Shown here in pieces: positions 56,231-64,000 of a DNA stretch of 64,000 nt. The position numbers were made by a program, and so were the translations under genes. The stretch comes from Magnetospirillum sp. XM-1 (GTDB taxonomy: Bacteria; Pseudomonadota; Alphaproteobacteria; Rhodospirillales; Magnetospirillaceae), in assembly GCF_001511835.1 (NCBI RefSeq), contig NZ_LN997848.1, forward strand, positions 1,364,001 to 1,428,000, read 5' to 3'. Every line of letters begins with the position of its first letter. Positions within the stretch are counted from its first letter, which is position 1. The notes under the pieces were generated by a model that did not search any database, was not told the origin of the DNA, and saw nothing but the letters and a program-made list of their open reading frames with translations.

Positions 56231-58558
56231 TCAGGCCGCCCGGCGCAACGCGTCGGCCATTTCCTCCAGCAGGGCGAGGACTTGGTGCGACGTGTCGTTC
56301 AGCAGGTCCACCTCGGCCATGGCGGCTTCCACCTCGCCCCGGGCATGCAGTTCCAGCGCCCGCTTGCCGTGGGCGTGGACCGCCTGGTGGGGTTCCTTCA
56401 GGCGGGCATAGGCGGACAGGCCGGTCAGCCGCTCGTCCTTCAAGGTGTCGTACCACTTGCCCAGGCGGCAGGTGTGGTGGTCGGCCAGCTTGTCGGGTGT
56501 AAGCTCGTTGCGGCCCATGATGCGGTCGATGATGGAACGCTTGAAGCGGATATGGTCGTTCTTGGCCACCTGCAGCAGGGATTCGGCGGTGCCCAGCTTG
56601 GCGAAATCCTCGGCGCGGCGGTCCAGAACGCCCGCCGCCTCGGTCATGGCCCCCAGCACCTGGGCGATTTCCTCCAGATTGTGCTCGGAGAGATTGGCGA
56701 TCTCGCCGGTGGCGGCCGAAACCTCGGCCGCCGCGGCGTTCTGCTGGCTGAGAATGCCGGCGATGTCGTGCATGCGCCGGGTCACCCCGTCGATGCGCCC
56801 GGCGATGGATTCCAGCCCGCCGGTCACCTGGCCCACGGCGGCCATGCCGTCGTTGGCGGCGCCGCGCGAGCGTTCCATGGACTGGCGGGCGCCGTCCATG
56901 TCGCTGACCAGGGCCTCGATGCGCGAGCGGATGTCGATGGTGGCCTTGGCGGTCTGGTTGGCCAGGGTCTTGACCTCGCCCGCAACCACGGCGAAGCCTT
57001 TTCCGGCCTCTCCCGCCCTGGCCGCCTCGATGGTGGCGTTCAAGGCCAGCAGGTTGGTCTGGCCGGCGATGTCCTCGATCTGGTTGGTGATGGCGGCGAT
57101 CTGGTCCGAGGCCCCGGACAGGGCCTCGATCTTGGCGCCCACATCGGACACCGCCTGCAGCAGCCCGTCCATGGCCTGGCGGGCGGTGGCGGTGGCGGCG
57201 ACGCCCTCCTGGGCGGCGGCTTCGGCGTCCGAGGCCTCGCCGGCGGCGATCTCCGAGGATTGCGAGATGGTGTTGACCGAGGCCACCAGCTGTTCGATGG
57301 CGCTGGCGATGGACTGGCTCTGCTCCGAGGCGCGGCGGACCGAACCCGACATGCGGGCCAGCACCACGCCGGCCTCGTTGCTCTGCATGGCGGCCTCGAC
57401 GATGCCTTCCAACTGCAGCTGCATGCCATCCTTGAGGGATCTCTGCCCCCGTTCCAGTTCCGTCAGGCTCTTCTGCTGGGCGGCCTCCAGCTCGGCGGTG
57501 CGCTCCACCTCCTTTTGCACCACATGGACGGCGCGGGCCATGTGGCCGATTTCGTCGTTGCGCTCCCGGCCGGGGATGTCGACCTGGAAATCGCGCCGGG
57601 CGATGCGGTCCATGGCGGCGCTCATGGCCAGCACCGGGCCGGTGATGGAGTGGCTGAGCAGGATGCCCAGGATCACCGCCACGACGGCGGCCCCCAGGAT
57701 GGTGCCGATCATGGTCCGGCGGGCATCGGACAGCTGGGCGGCGTAGTGGGAGGCGTCCATGGCGATCTCGGCCACGCCCAGCGGCTTGCCACCGTAATCC
57801 TTGACGGCGCGGCCCAGCACGGCGACGCGGCCGCCCTTGTCGTTCTCCACGGCCTTGATCACGTCCCGGCCGCCCAGGGCGGCGGCGATCTCGGCCGGGG
57901 AAAGCGCCGAGGTGGCGATGGTGCCGGCGAAGACCTTGAACTCGTCCTTGGCCTTGACGTGCAGCGCCACGTCGACGCCGAACGCCTTCTTGAAGTCGGC
58001 GAAGAAGGGCTGGCCGAAGGACAGGCCGAACTCCACCGATCCCACGTGGCGGCCCTCGTCGAACAGCGGCATCAGCCCGCGCACCCCCAGTCCGGCCACG
58101 CCGTATTCCAGGCCGTGGGTGGGCTTTTGCGTGGCGTTGGTCTCCACCACGGTCTGGCGGATGGCCGACAGGTCGTCGCCGAATTTGGCGGGCGCGTGGA
58201 CGCGCAGGAACGAGGTGGCGGGCGGCGTATGGAACTGGAACTGCTCGATTCCGAAGGGGGCGGCGATGGCCTTGAAGGCGGGAACCATCTGGGCGGCCAG
58301 GGCGTCGCGGCCGCCGGTGGCGACCAGATGGGCGATGCCGGGCAGGTTGGCCACCAGGGCGGCCATGGCCCGGGCCTGATCGGCCGAGCCGCCGATGGCG
58401 TCGGACAATTGCTCGAAGCGGCCCATCAATTCCCGCTGCTCGGCCTGCTCGATCAGCGATACCGCATGGTTGTTGCTGAACCAGCCCAAGGTGGCGGCGG
58501 TGCCCACCGACATGGCGACCAGGGCGGCGCCGAAACGCGCGGCAATTCCAAAGGCCAT
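56231..58558 (-). CDS. Methyl-accepting chemotaxis protein with C-terminal zinc-binding (CZB) domain
   Basis: The 775-residue chemoreceptor has membrane helix 1 (about 5-27), a Cache-like ligand domain (about 28-282), and membrane helix 2 (about 283-303). HAMP (about 304-357) and a methyl-accepting signalling hairpin follow; the hairpin tip includes [22 protein letters not shown]. The C-terminus carries a chemoreceptor zinc-binding domain: [23 protein letters not shown] and [13 protein letters not shown] supply His and Cys ligands. In other bacteria CZB domains sense zinc or oxidants such as hypochlorous acid. No che genes lie beside it. Confidence 0.93.
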   Translation of the reverse strand: MAFGIAARFGAALVAMSVGTAATLGWFSNNHAVSLIEQAEQRELMGRFEQLSDAIGGSADQARAMAALVANLPGIAHLVATGGRDALAAQMVPAFKAIAAPFGIEQFQFHTPPATSFLRVHAPAKFGDDLSAIRQTVVETNATQKPTHGLEYGVAGLGVRGLMPLFDEGRHVGSVEFGLSFGQPFFADFKKAFGVDVALHVKAKDEFKVFAGTIATSALSPAEIAAALGGRDVIKAVENDKGGRVAVLGRAVKDYGGKPLGVAEIAMDASHYAAQLSDARRTMIGTILGAAVVAVILGILLSHSITGPVLAMSAAMDRIARRDFQVDIPGRERNDEIGHMARAVHVVQKEVERTAELEAAQQKSLTELERGQRSLKDGMQLQLEGIVEAAMQSNEAGVVLARMSGSVRRASEQSQSIASAIEQLVASVNTISQSSEIAAGEASDAEAAAQEGVAATATARQAMDGLLQAVSDVGAKIEALSGASDQIAAITNQIEDIAGQTNLLALNATIEAARAGEAGKGFAVVAGEVKTLANQTAKATIDIRSRIEALVSDMDGARQSMERSRGAANDGMAAVGQVTGGLESIAGRIDGVTRRMHDIAGILSQQNAAAAEVSAATGEIANLSEHNLEEIAQVLGAMTEAAGVLDRRAEDFAKLGTAESLLQVAKNDHIRFKRSIIDRIMGRNELTPDKLADHHTCRLGKWYDTLKDERLTGLSAYARLKEPHQAVHAHGKRALELHARGEVEAAMAEVDLLNDTSHQVLALLEEMADALRRAA

Positions 58559-58762
58559 GGATTATCCGTTCCTTCCCCTGAAACGTTGCGTCCGTTCCAT
58601 GGCGGAGCACAGCTGTCCCGGTGGCCCAGGGTGTCCGTCTCGCACGCCAGGAACGCGTAAGATGTAAAATAAATCCCCCATAAAGGGTGAATATTATTTA
58701 ATCCAAATGTCTTAATATTAGCAATGGATGATTTGGTCTGACCATTTTCGACCAACCTGCGC

Positions 58763-58790
58763 TTGGGGCATGGGCGAGGCTGAGTTATAA
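58763..58790 (+). promoter_or_regulatory. Promoter of tRNA-Leu(UAA)
   Basis: TTGGGG at 58763-58768 and TTATAA at 58785-58790 are separated by 16 bases and end 17 bases before the tRNA. The gap upstream (58559-58762) is AT-rich and holds no gene. Confidence 0.55.
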
Positions 58791-58807
58791 GAGCCCCACT
58801 TCCCCAA

Positions 58808-58892
58808 GGCCCCTTGGCGGAACTGGTAGACGCAAGCGACTTAAAATCGCTCGCCTTCGGGCGTGCCGGTTCGATTCCGGCAGGGGCCACCA
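58808..58892 (+). tRNA. tRNA-Leu (anticodon UAA)
   Basis: The 85-base gene begins GGCCCCTTGGCGGAACTGG and has the anticodon loop CTTAAAA (TAA). It carries a long variable arm, GGTTCGATTCC in the T arm and an encoded CCA. The acceptor stem GGCCCCT/AGGGGCC is perfect. A slyX gene lies downstream, 56 bases away. Confidence 0.95.
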
Positions 58893-58948
58893 AAGCATGG
58901 GACTCGGTCGGGGAATTGGGCTTCTCGGCGATGGAAGAGGGATCGGCA

Positions 58949-59179
58949 ATGACTGACGAGGCCTGGGACGACGAAGTGAGCCGGCGTCTTGTCGCCCTCG
59001 AAAGCCGGCTTTCCCACCATGAGGTCATGGCGGAGGACTTGTCCGAAGTGGTGGCGCAGCAGGGGCAGACCATCGACACTCTCACGGCCGAGATTCGCCG
59101 TCTGCGCGCTCGCCTTGCCGCGGCGGAGGCCGGTTATGCGCCTTCGCAGCAAGACGAGAAGCCTCCGCCGCACTATTAA
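58949..59179 (+). CDS. slyX: SlyX family protein
   Basis: The 76-residue protein is a short coiled coil: RRLVALESRLSHHEVMAEDL followed by VVAQQGQTIDTLTAEIRRLR and a Pro-rich tail ending PPPHY, the SlyX hallmark. Its function is not known. GAGGG lies seven bases before ATG 58949; the longer frame overlaps the tRNA and is rejected. It follows tRNA-Leu(UAA). Confidence 0.85.
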   Translation: MTDEAWDDEVSRRLVALESRLSHHEVMAEDLSEVVAQQGQTIDTLTAEIRRLRARLAAAEAGYAPSQQDEKPPPHY

Positions 59180-59197
59180 CCTTTATTGGGGGTGCCG

Positions 59198-59419
59198 ATG
59201 ATCGGAAACGACGGAAAGCCGGTAACGCGCGATCAGATCCGCGCGGCCATCGCCACGTACAATTCGGGCAGTCGCGGTTCCAAGGAATTCGCGGCCATTC
59301 CCCGCGCCCTGGTCACCATCCTCGACAATCTCGCGGTGGGCAAGACCGCCTACGTCAAGGGCGGCGACGGGCAGCTTCAGATCACGCGCCGGAAAGATAA
59401 GTCCATCGCCGCTGCCTAA
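59198..59419 (+). CDS. Conserved-looking small protein of unknown function
   Basis: The 73-residue product starts MIGNDGKPVTRDQIRAAIAT and ends with a basic LQITRRKDKS. No signal peptide or membrane helix is visible. GGGGGTG precedes ATG 59198 by a few bases. It lies 18 bases after slyX in the same direction, probably cotranscribed. I do not recognise a family. Confidence 0.6.
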   Translation: MIGNDGKPVTRDQIRAAIATYNSGSRGSKEFAAIPRALVTILDNLAVGKTAYVKGGDGQLQITRRKDKSIAAA

Positions 59420-59431
59420 TACCAAGTTGCA

Positions 59432-59540
59432 CTGATCGGAACCGATCAGCGCATCGCCCTCAATCGCCAGGCGCCGCCTGTGGCGGCTTGGCTCCCGCCG
59501 CATAAGCGGCGCGGCCCTTTGGGCCTATCCAAATAGCGAC
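59432..59540. repeat. Run of small palindromes between the small gene and the HAD gene
   Basis: CTGATCGG-AA-CCGATCAG (59432-59449) is followed by GC-rich short inverted repeats such as GCCGCC/GGCGGC, CCGCCGC/GCGGCG and GGCCC-TTT-GGGCC. The run ends before the HAD gene stop at 59565. It may include terminators for both convergent units or be a decayed repeat element. Confidence 0.5.
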
Positions 59541-59564
59541 GAGTCACGCTCATCGTAATTCGAC

Positions 59565-60257
59565 CTAAGGCTTGGCGGAGGCCCGCTCCAGCCAGGCGGC
59601 CAGGTCGTCGGTGATGTGGTGGACGTGGGCGAGGTCGCCCGTGTCCTGGCCCAGCACCTCGGTGTCGGGGTGGCCGTCCTCCCTGACCCACAGCGTGGTC
59701 ATGCCGATGGCGGCGGCGGGACGCAGGTTGCGGTGGATGTCCTCGACCATCAGAGCGGCCTTGGGGTCGACGGCGTGGCGGTCGATCATCAGCTGGTAGC
59801 ATTCGGGCTGGGGCTTGGGGATGAAGCGCGCCGCCCGAATGTCGAAGATGCCTTCGAAATGTCGGGTCAGCCCCAGCCGGGCCAGCACGTTCTCGGCGTG
59901 GCGCTCGGAGCCGTTGGTGAAGATCAGCTTGCGCCCTTGAAGTCCGGCCAGGGCGGCGTCGAGGCGGGGCGCGGCGTCCAGCACGGTGCAGTCGATGTCG
60001 TGGACGAAGGCCAGGAACGCGTCGGGCTCGATCTTGTGCATCAGCATCAGGCCGCGCAGCGTGGTGCCGAATTCGCGGTAGTAGCGCTTCTGCAGGGCGA
60101 AGGCGTCGTCCAGCGACAGGTGCAGGCGCTCGGCGATGAAGCGGCGCATGCGCACGTCGATCTGGGGGAACAGGCTGGACGACGCCGGATAGAGCGTGTT
60201 GTCCAGGTCGAAGACCCAGGTTTCGATGCGCGACAGATCGGGAAAATCCTTGTCCAT
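59565..60257 (-). CDS. HAD-family pyrimidine 5'-nucleotidase-like hydrolase
   Basis: The 230-residue protein is a HAD subfamily IA hydrolase. Motif I is WVFDLDNTLYP (Asp nucleophile), motif II LIFTNGS, motif III has Lys in FIPKPQPECY, and motif IV is ALMVEDIHRNL. It resembles the SDT1-type pyrimidine 5'-nucleotidases that dephosphorylate UMP or CMP. ATG 60257 is used; a TTG at 60287 with GGGGGTGG upstream is an alternative. Confidence 0.87.
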   Translation of the reverse strand: MDKDFPDLSRIETWVFDLDNTLYPASSSLFPQIDVRMRRFIAERLHLSLDDAFALQKRYYREFGTTLRGLMLMHKIEPDAFLAFVHDIDCTVLDAAPRLDAALAGLQGRKLIFTNGSERHAENVLARLGLTRHFEGIFDIRAARFIPKPQPECYQLMIDRHAVDPKAALMVEDIHRNLRPAAAIGMTTLWVREDGHPDTEVLGQDTGDLAHVHHITDDLAAWLERASAKP

Positions 60258-60373
60258 GGGCAAGAGGTAGCGCGCTCCGCTCTCCAAGGCAAGCCACCCC
60301 CTTTAGGGGATCGTTAAGCGCCCATACCTATGGTAAGGAGGATGGGCGGCAAGAAGAGTTGGGGCACGACCAG

Positions 60374-62080
60374 ATGAGTGCAGCGGGCGACGTGCCGAAA
60401 GGAAAATCACCGCAACGGGGGCGTTCCGGCGTGGCCCTGGGGGCGGATGGGCTGAATGCCCTGCCCGGTCCGGCGGTGCTGCTCGGCCGCGACGGCGCCA
60501 TCGTCACCGCCAACGGACGGGGCGAGGCCCTGGCCCAGGCGGTGGCCCAGGACCGGCTGGCCTGTCTGTCGGCCCTGCTGGCCCAGCCCGGCGCCACCTC
60601 GGTGGAGAGCCTGCCGCTGGCCACTGGCGGCACCCTGATCCTCGATCTGGTCTCCATTCCGGCCGATGACGGCCAGATCATCCTGTTCGGACGCGACGTG
60701 ACGCTGGAGCGCAACCTGCGGGCCGCCCTGGTGGAATCGCGCCAGCGCTACAAGGATCTGGTGGAGATTTCCAGCGACTTCGCCTGGGAGACCGGGGCGG
60801 ACGGCCGCTTCGTCTTCGTCAGCCCCAAGGGCGCGCTGGGCTTTGCCGCCGACGAGCTGGTGGGGCGGCGCCCCGCCGAGTTCGTGCTGCAGGAGGAGGA
60901 CACCCACGGCCCCGGACCGTTCGAGGCGCTGTCGCCCGTCGAGGACATCGAGGTGTGGATGCGCCAAAGCGACGGCCAGCCGCTCTGCCTGCTGGCGTCG
61001 TCCACCCCCATCCGCGGCGATGGCGGCGAGTGGCGCGGCGCGCGCGGCGTCTGCCGCGACGTGACCCAGGAACGCCTGCGCGACGCGGCGCTGTCGCGCG
61101 CCAACAACCGCGAGCGGCTGCTCAGTTACATCGTGCGCACCATCAGGGACGAGGTGGATCCCGCCGACATGCTGAAGGCGGCGGCCGAGGCCACCGCCCG
61201 GGCGCTGGGCGCCACCGGCTGCCAGATCTTCCGCATCCAGTCCGACGATTCCGATTTCGCGCTGTCGGCCGATTACGGCCAGTTCGGCGACGCGAAGGCG
61301 GTGCTCGACACCTTCGAATCCACCGACCACTACGATTCCGATCTGGGCGAGTGGCGGGTTCTGGCCAGCGTGTGCCGCTACCGCCATTCCATCAACGGCG
61401 CGGTGCTGCTGTGGCGGCAGATGAGCCGCGCCGCCTGGAGCGACGACGACCGCCTGCTGATCGACGACGTGGCCAACCAGGTGGGACTGGCCGCCGAGCA
61501 GATCACCAACCACGAGCGCATGGTCAAGCTGTCGCGCACCGACGGGCTGACCGGCCTGTTCAACCGCCGCGCCTTCTTCGAGGAGATCGCCCGGCGCTTC
61601 CACCGCCTGAAGCGAGAGGGCCGCCCCGCCGCCCTGATCTACGTGGACCTGGACAATTTCAAGGCGGTCAACGACGTCCACGGCCACCAGACCGGCGACG
61701 AGGCGCTGCTGGCGGTGCGCGACCTGATGCTGCAGCACACCCGGCCCATCGATCTGGTGGCGCGTCTGGGCGGCGACGAATTCGCCATCTGGCTGGAAGC
61801 CGCCGAGGAGCGCATCGCCGTCAAGCGCTGCCAGGACCTGCTGGAGGCCGCCAAGGATCTGGACCGCTTCTCCGGCGGACCGGACAAGCCCCTGGGCTGC
61901 TCGCTGGGCGTGGCGGTGCATGCGGGCGGCGAAAAGGAAACCATCGAGGAATTGATCGCGCGGGCCGACAAGGCCATGTATCAGGTCAAGCGCACCGGCA
62001 AGGGCGCCTGGCACATCGCGCCGCCTTTCGGCGCTTCGCATGTCGTGCCGCCCTCCGGCGGCGGGAAGGGGGACGCGTGA
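60374..62080 (+). CDS. Diguanylate cyclase with PAS and GAF-like domains
   Basis: The product (568 residues from ATG 60374) makes the second messenger cyclic di-GMP. A PAS-like sensory region (about 110-240) is followed by a GAF-like region (about 250-385) and a GGDEF domain. The active site is RLGGDEFAIW, with an RxxD inhibitory site (RPID) exactly five residues before GGDEF, so product inhibition is likely. No membrane segment is visible. The stop overlaps the GTG start of the DUF2336 gene by four bases. A TTG at 60359 is an alternative start. Confidence 0.9.
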   Translation: MSAAGDVPKGKSPQRGRSGVALGADGLNALPGPAVLLGRDGAIVTANGRGEALAQAVAQDRLACLSALLAQPGATSVESLPLATGGTLILDLVSIPADDGQIILFGRDVTLERNLRAALVESRQRYKDLVEISSDFAWETGADGRFVFVSPKGALGFAADELVGRRPAEFVLQEEDTHGPGPFEALSPVEDIEVWMRQSDGQPLCLLASSTPIRGDGGEWRGARGVCRDVTQERLRDAALSRANNRERLLSYIVRTIRDEVDPADMLKAAAEATARALGATGCQIFRIQSDDSDFALSADYGQFGDAKAVLDTFESTDHYDSDLGEWRVLASVCRYRHSINGAVLLWRQMSRAAWSDDDRLLIDDVANQVGLAAEQITNHERMVKLSRTDGLTGLFNRRAFFEEIARRFHRLKREGRPAALIYVDLDNFKAVNDVHGHQTGDEALLAVRDLMLQHTRPIDLVARLGGDEFAIWLEAAEERIAVKRCQDLLEAAKDLDRFSGGPDKPLGCSLGVAVHAGGEKETIEELIARADKAMYQVKRTGKGAWHIAPPFGASHVVPPSGGGKGDA

Positions 62081-63366
62081 GCGGAGGGTTTCTCAAGCGG
62101 CTGTTCGGCGGCGGCGGACGCAAGGGGCCGCTGGACTACGAACAGGCGAAGCAGCTTGCCGCCCACCCCGATTCCAAGGTCCGCGCCGAGGTGGCCGGCC
62201 GTGACGACGTCAAGGCCGAGATCCTCTACTTCCTGGCCGAGGATACCGACGCCGAGGTGCGCCGCCAGGTGGCGGCCAATCCCCACGCCCCGGCCCAGGC
62301 CAACCTGCTGCTCGCCACCGATGCCGACGACGCGGTGCGCGGCGACCTGGCCGCCAAGATCGCCCGCGTGGCCCCCGGCCTGTCGGCGCACGAGCAGGAC
62401 CGCCTGCGCCGCATGACCTTCGAATCCCTGGAGATGCTGGCCCGCGACCAGATCCCCAAGGTGCGCCAGATTCTGGCCGAGGCACTCCAGGACGTGGCCG
62501 GCGCGCCGCCCGACGTCATCCGCCGTCTGGCCCGTGACGCCGAACTGGTGGTGGCCGGGCCGGTGCTGCAATTCTCGCCGGTGCTGACCGACGACGACCT
62601 GTTGGAGATCATCGGCGCCGGCCCCATTCCCGGCGCCCTGGCCTGCATCTCGCGGCGCTCGGTGGTCAACGTCAAGGTGGCCGACGCCATCGCCGCCACC
62701 GACGACGTGGACGCCATCGCCGTGCTGCTGGGCAACCCTTCCGCCCAGATCCGCGAAGAGACCCTGGACCGTCTGGCCGACCGCGCCGCCGATATCGAGG
62801 CCTGGCACCGGCCCATGGTCGAGCGGCCGCAGCTGTCGGCCCGCACCGCCCAGAAGCTGGCCCGCTTCGTCGCCGCCAACCTGCTGCAGACCCTGGCGGC
62901 GCGCAAGGATCTGGACGCCGACGCCGTGGCCGCGGTGGCCGCCGTGGTGTCGCGTCGCATCGACGAGATCGAGGGCGATGCCGGCGCCAAGGGCGAGGCC
63001 AAGCGCGACGCCGACGAGGCGGCCGCCCTGCAGCGGGCCCGGGCGCTCCACGCCGCCGGCCAGTTGAACGAGACGGCGGTGGACACCGCCTTGTCCTCCG
63101 GCGATCACGCCTTCGTCACCGCCGCCCTGGCGGTGCTGTCGGAACTGCCGCCTAAGGCGGTGCGCAAGGTGGTCTACACCAAGAGCGCCAAGGGCATGGT
63201 GGCGGTCACCTGGAAGGCGGGACTATCCGCCGGCTTCGGCACCCAACTGCAGAGCAAGCTGTTGCGCCTTTCGGTCGGCAAGGTGCTCACCCCCATGCAG
63301 GGCGACCACCCGCTGTCGGTGGCCGAGATGGAGTGGCAGCTGGAATTCTTCGGGGCGGGCGAGTAA
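62077..63366 (+). CDS. DUF2336 family protein
   Basis: The 429-residue, Ala-rich, helical protein contains HEAT-like units (for example KVRAEVAGRDDVKAEILYFL and RRQVAANPHAPAQANLLLAT) and matches DUF2336, an alphaproteobacterial family of unknown function. The N-terminus SGGFLKRLFGGGGRKGP is basic and could contact membrane or nucleotide. The GTG start at 62077 overlaps the cyclase stop (GTGA), so the two are translationally coupled. A role as a partner or effector for c-di-GMP signalling is inference. Confidence 0.8.
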   Translation: MSGGFLKRLFGGGGRKGPLDYEQAKQLAAHPDSKVRAEVAGRDDVKAEILYFLAEDTDAEVRRQVAANPHAPAQANLLLATDADDAVRGDLAAKIARVAPGLSAHEQDRLRRMTFESLEMLARDQIPKVRQILAEALQDVAGAPPDVIRRLARDAELVVAGPVLQFSPVLTDDDLLEIIGAGPIPGALACISRRSVVNVKVADAIAATDDVDAIAVLLGNPSAQIREETLDRLADRAADIEAWHRPMVERPQLSARTAQKLARFVAANLLQTLAARKDLDADAVAAVAAVVSRRIDEIEGDAGAKGEAKRDADEAAALQRARALHAAGQLNETAVDTALSSGDHAFVTAALAVLSELPPKAVRKVVYTKSAKGMVAVTWKAGLSAGFGTQLQSKLLRLSVGKVLTPMQGDHPLSVAEMEWQLEFFGAGE

Positions 63367-63378
63367 GGGCGTCCCGCG

Positions 63379-63804
63379 TCAGCGGAACAGCATCTTGGCG
63401 ATCAGCACGTCGATGGTCTGCTCGCAGCCGGGTTCCTTGCGCACCAGTTCCAGCATGGAGGCCTTGATCATGGGGGCCGGGTTGCCGCTCATGTATTCCT
63501 CGTAGGGAATGCCGTTCAGCACCTTGCGCATCTTGTCCGAGATGACCTTCTCGGAGAACTTGGCCTCTTCCGGCACCAGCAGCAGCAGGTCCACGGTGGA
63601 CAGGTGGAAATTGCCGTAGCCGTCCCACAGCTCGAGCGCAATGGTGGGGATGCGGGCGTAACGCTGGCCCTTGGTGGGAATGGGCAAAGGCGCGCCCTTG
63701 CCCTCCTTCTTCTTCTCTTCCTTCTTCTTGTCGTCCTTCTTTTCGGACGCAAGGGCGGATGCGGGCAGGACCAGCAGGGCGGCGAGCAGGGCGCGGCGCT
63801 TCAT
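63379..63804 (-). CDS. FliL-like exported protein
   Basis: The 141-residue protein has a short signal peptide (LLAALLVLPASALA) and a Lys/Glu-rich linker (about 20-36). A domain similar to the periplasmic part of flagellar FliL follows: YARIPTIALELWDGYGNFHL, then YEEYMSG and QTIDVLIAKMLFR at the end. FliL supports stator function; here the signal replaces the usual membrane anchor. No flagellar genes are visible nearby. Assignment is by pattern, so moderate. Confidence 0.55.
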   Translation of the reverse strand: MKRRALLAALLVLPASALASEKKDDKKKEEKKKEGKGAPLPIPTKGQRYARIPTIALELWDGYGNFHLSTVDLLLLVPEEAKFSEKVISDKMRKVLNGIPYEEYMSGNPAPMIKASMLELVRKEPGCEQTIDVLIAKMLFR

Positions 63805-63810
63805 GGCCGG

Positions 63811-64000
63811 CTAATCCGCGTCATGGGCCAGGATCACCGTGGCCTCGGCCAGTTCGGCGCCCATGGCCCGGATGTTGCCCAACAGGGCGTTGACGATCAC
63901 CTTGACGCCCTTGGGGGCCTTATCCAGCTGTTCGGACAGGCGCTCCTTGCCGATGATGACGCAGGCGGTCTCCTCCTCGGCCACCGCCGAGGCCATGCGC
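63811..64000 (-). CDS. C-terminal fragment of a cyclic-nucleotide-binding-domain protein (runs off the window)
   Basis: Only the last 62 residues are visible. MASAVAEEETACVIIGKERL, then LLGNIRAMGAELAEAT, resembles the C-terminal part of a cNMP-binding beta roll, where the sequence after the phosphate-binding cassette reads like RSATVTALEDT. The gene ends six bases before the FliL-like gene, so they are probably cotranscribed. The rest of the protein is outside the window. Confidence 0.6.
   Translation of the reverse strand, partial: RMASAVAEEETACVIIGKERLSEQLDKAPKGVKVIVNALLGNIRAMGAELAEATVILAHDAD

Noticed and set aside
60342..60377. 11-codon ORF before the cyclase gene with AAGGAG just ahead
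   Set aside because: Very short, not in frame with the cyclase, and without regulatory codon content.

Overview
This is a high-GC chromosomal segment of an alphaproteobacterium. The gene orders seen here (sdhCDAB, kdsD-lptC-lptA-lptB-rpoN-ptsN, pduO-etfB-etfA-hbd, cobS-cobT-DnaJ-like, hsp20-DUF1150) and an ethylmalonyl-CoA/glyoxylate-type MaoC plus CitE-like pair point to the Rhodospirillales, most like Magnetospirillum or a close relative. That placement is inference from recalled protein families; no magnetosome, phage, transposase or CRISPR genes are present.

Layout. 1-410: start of malate dehydrogenase. 685-4958: a tightly overlapped four-gene operon of unknown function (four-helix membrane/coiled-coil protein, exported vWA-like protein, small NDT/TIR-like Rossmann protein, second membrane-anchored protein). 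It sits between mdh and zapE, which are often neighbours in this class. 5083-7812: zapE, a DHH/DHHA1 phosphoesterase and a small lipoprotein. 7879-11243: succinate dehydrogenase (sdhCDAB). 11503-13564: MaoC hydratase and CitE-like malyl-CoA enzyme. 13656-17990: pyridoxal kinase, LysE exporter, GNAT, NodB deacetylase, GST, NUDIX. 18269-19005: Hsp20 and DUF1150. 19312-24927: LPS export and sigma-54 operon. 25174-27474: RNase D, tRNA-Leu(CAG), NDUFA9-like protein, small HTH protein. 27680-33649: XerD operon, shikimate kinase, dehydroquinate synthase, CorC-like protein. 33720-34742: a terminator-containing leader and phoH. 34787-38283: extensin-like lipoprotein, YbjQ, MogA, histidine kinase. 38286-43986: CobT, CobS, DnaJ-like, BolA, TPR and SDR proteins. 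44123-47211: small ORF, double cold-shock protein, PAP2 phosphatase, LptG. 47313-50593: cobalamin adenosyltransferase, EtfBA, hydroxybutyryl-CoA dehydrogenase. 50713-52872: two envelope lipoproteins. 53401-58558: SecA and a zinc-binding-domain chemoreceptor. 58808-64000: tRNA-Leu(UAA), SlyX, a HAD nucleotidase, a diguanylate cyclase overlapping a DUF2336 gene, a FliL-like protein and the C-terminus of a cNMP-binding protein.

Functional threads. Malate and succinate dehydrogenase feed the TCA cycle, and their upstream regions share an 18/19-match sequence element. The MaoC and malyl-CoA genes with EtfAB and hydroxybutyryl-CoA dehydrogenase serve acyl-CoA, polyhydroxybutyrate and acetate assimilation. 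CobST and PduO serve adenosylcobalamin, which the ethylmalonyl-CoA pathway needs. KdsD, LptA/B/C and LptG build and export lipopolysaccharide.

Non-coding structure is rich. A family of REP-like palindromes recurs at five full sites plus one degenerate half site; two copies 12.5 kb apart are identical reverse complements over 60 bases. Other items are a strong terminator between a promoter and phoH, a three-hairpin run just before the mogA ribosome site, and several convergent terminators. The strongest candidate for an undescribed system is the 685-4958 operon.
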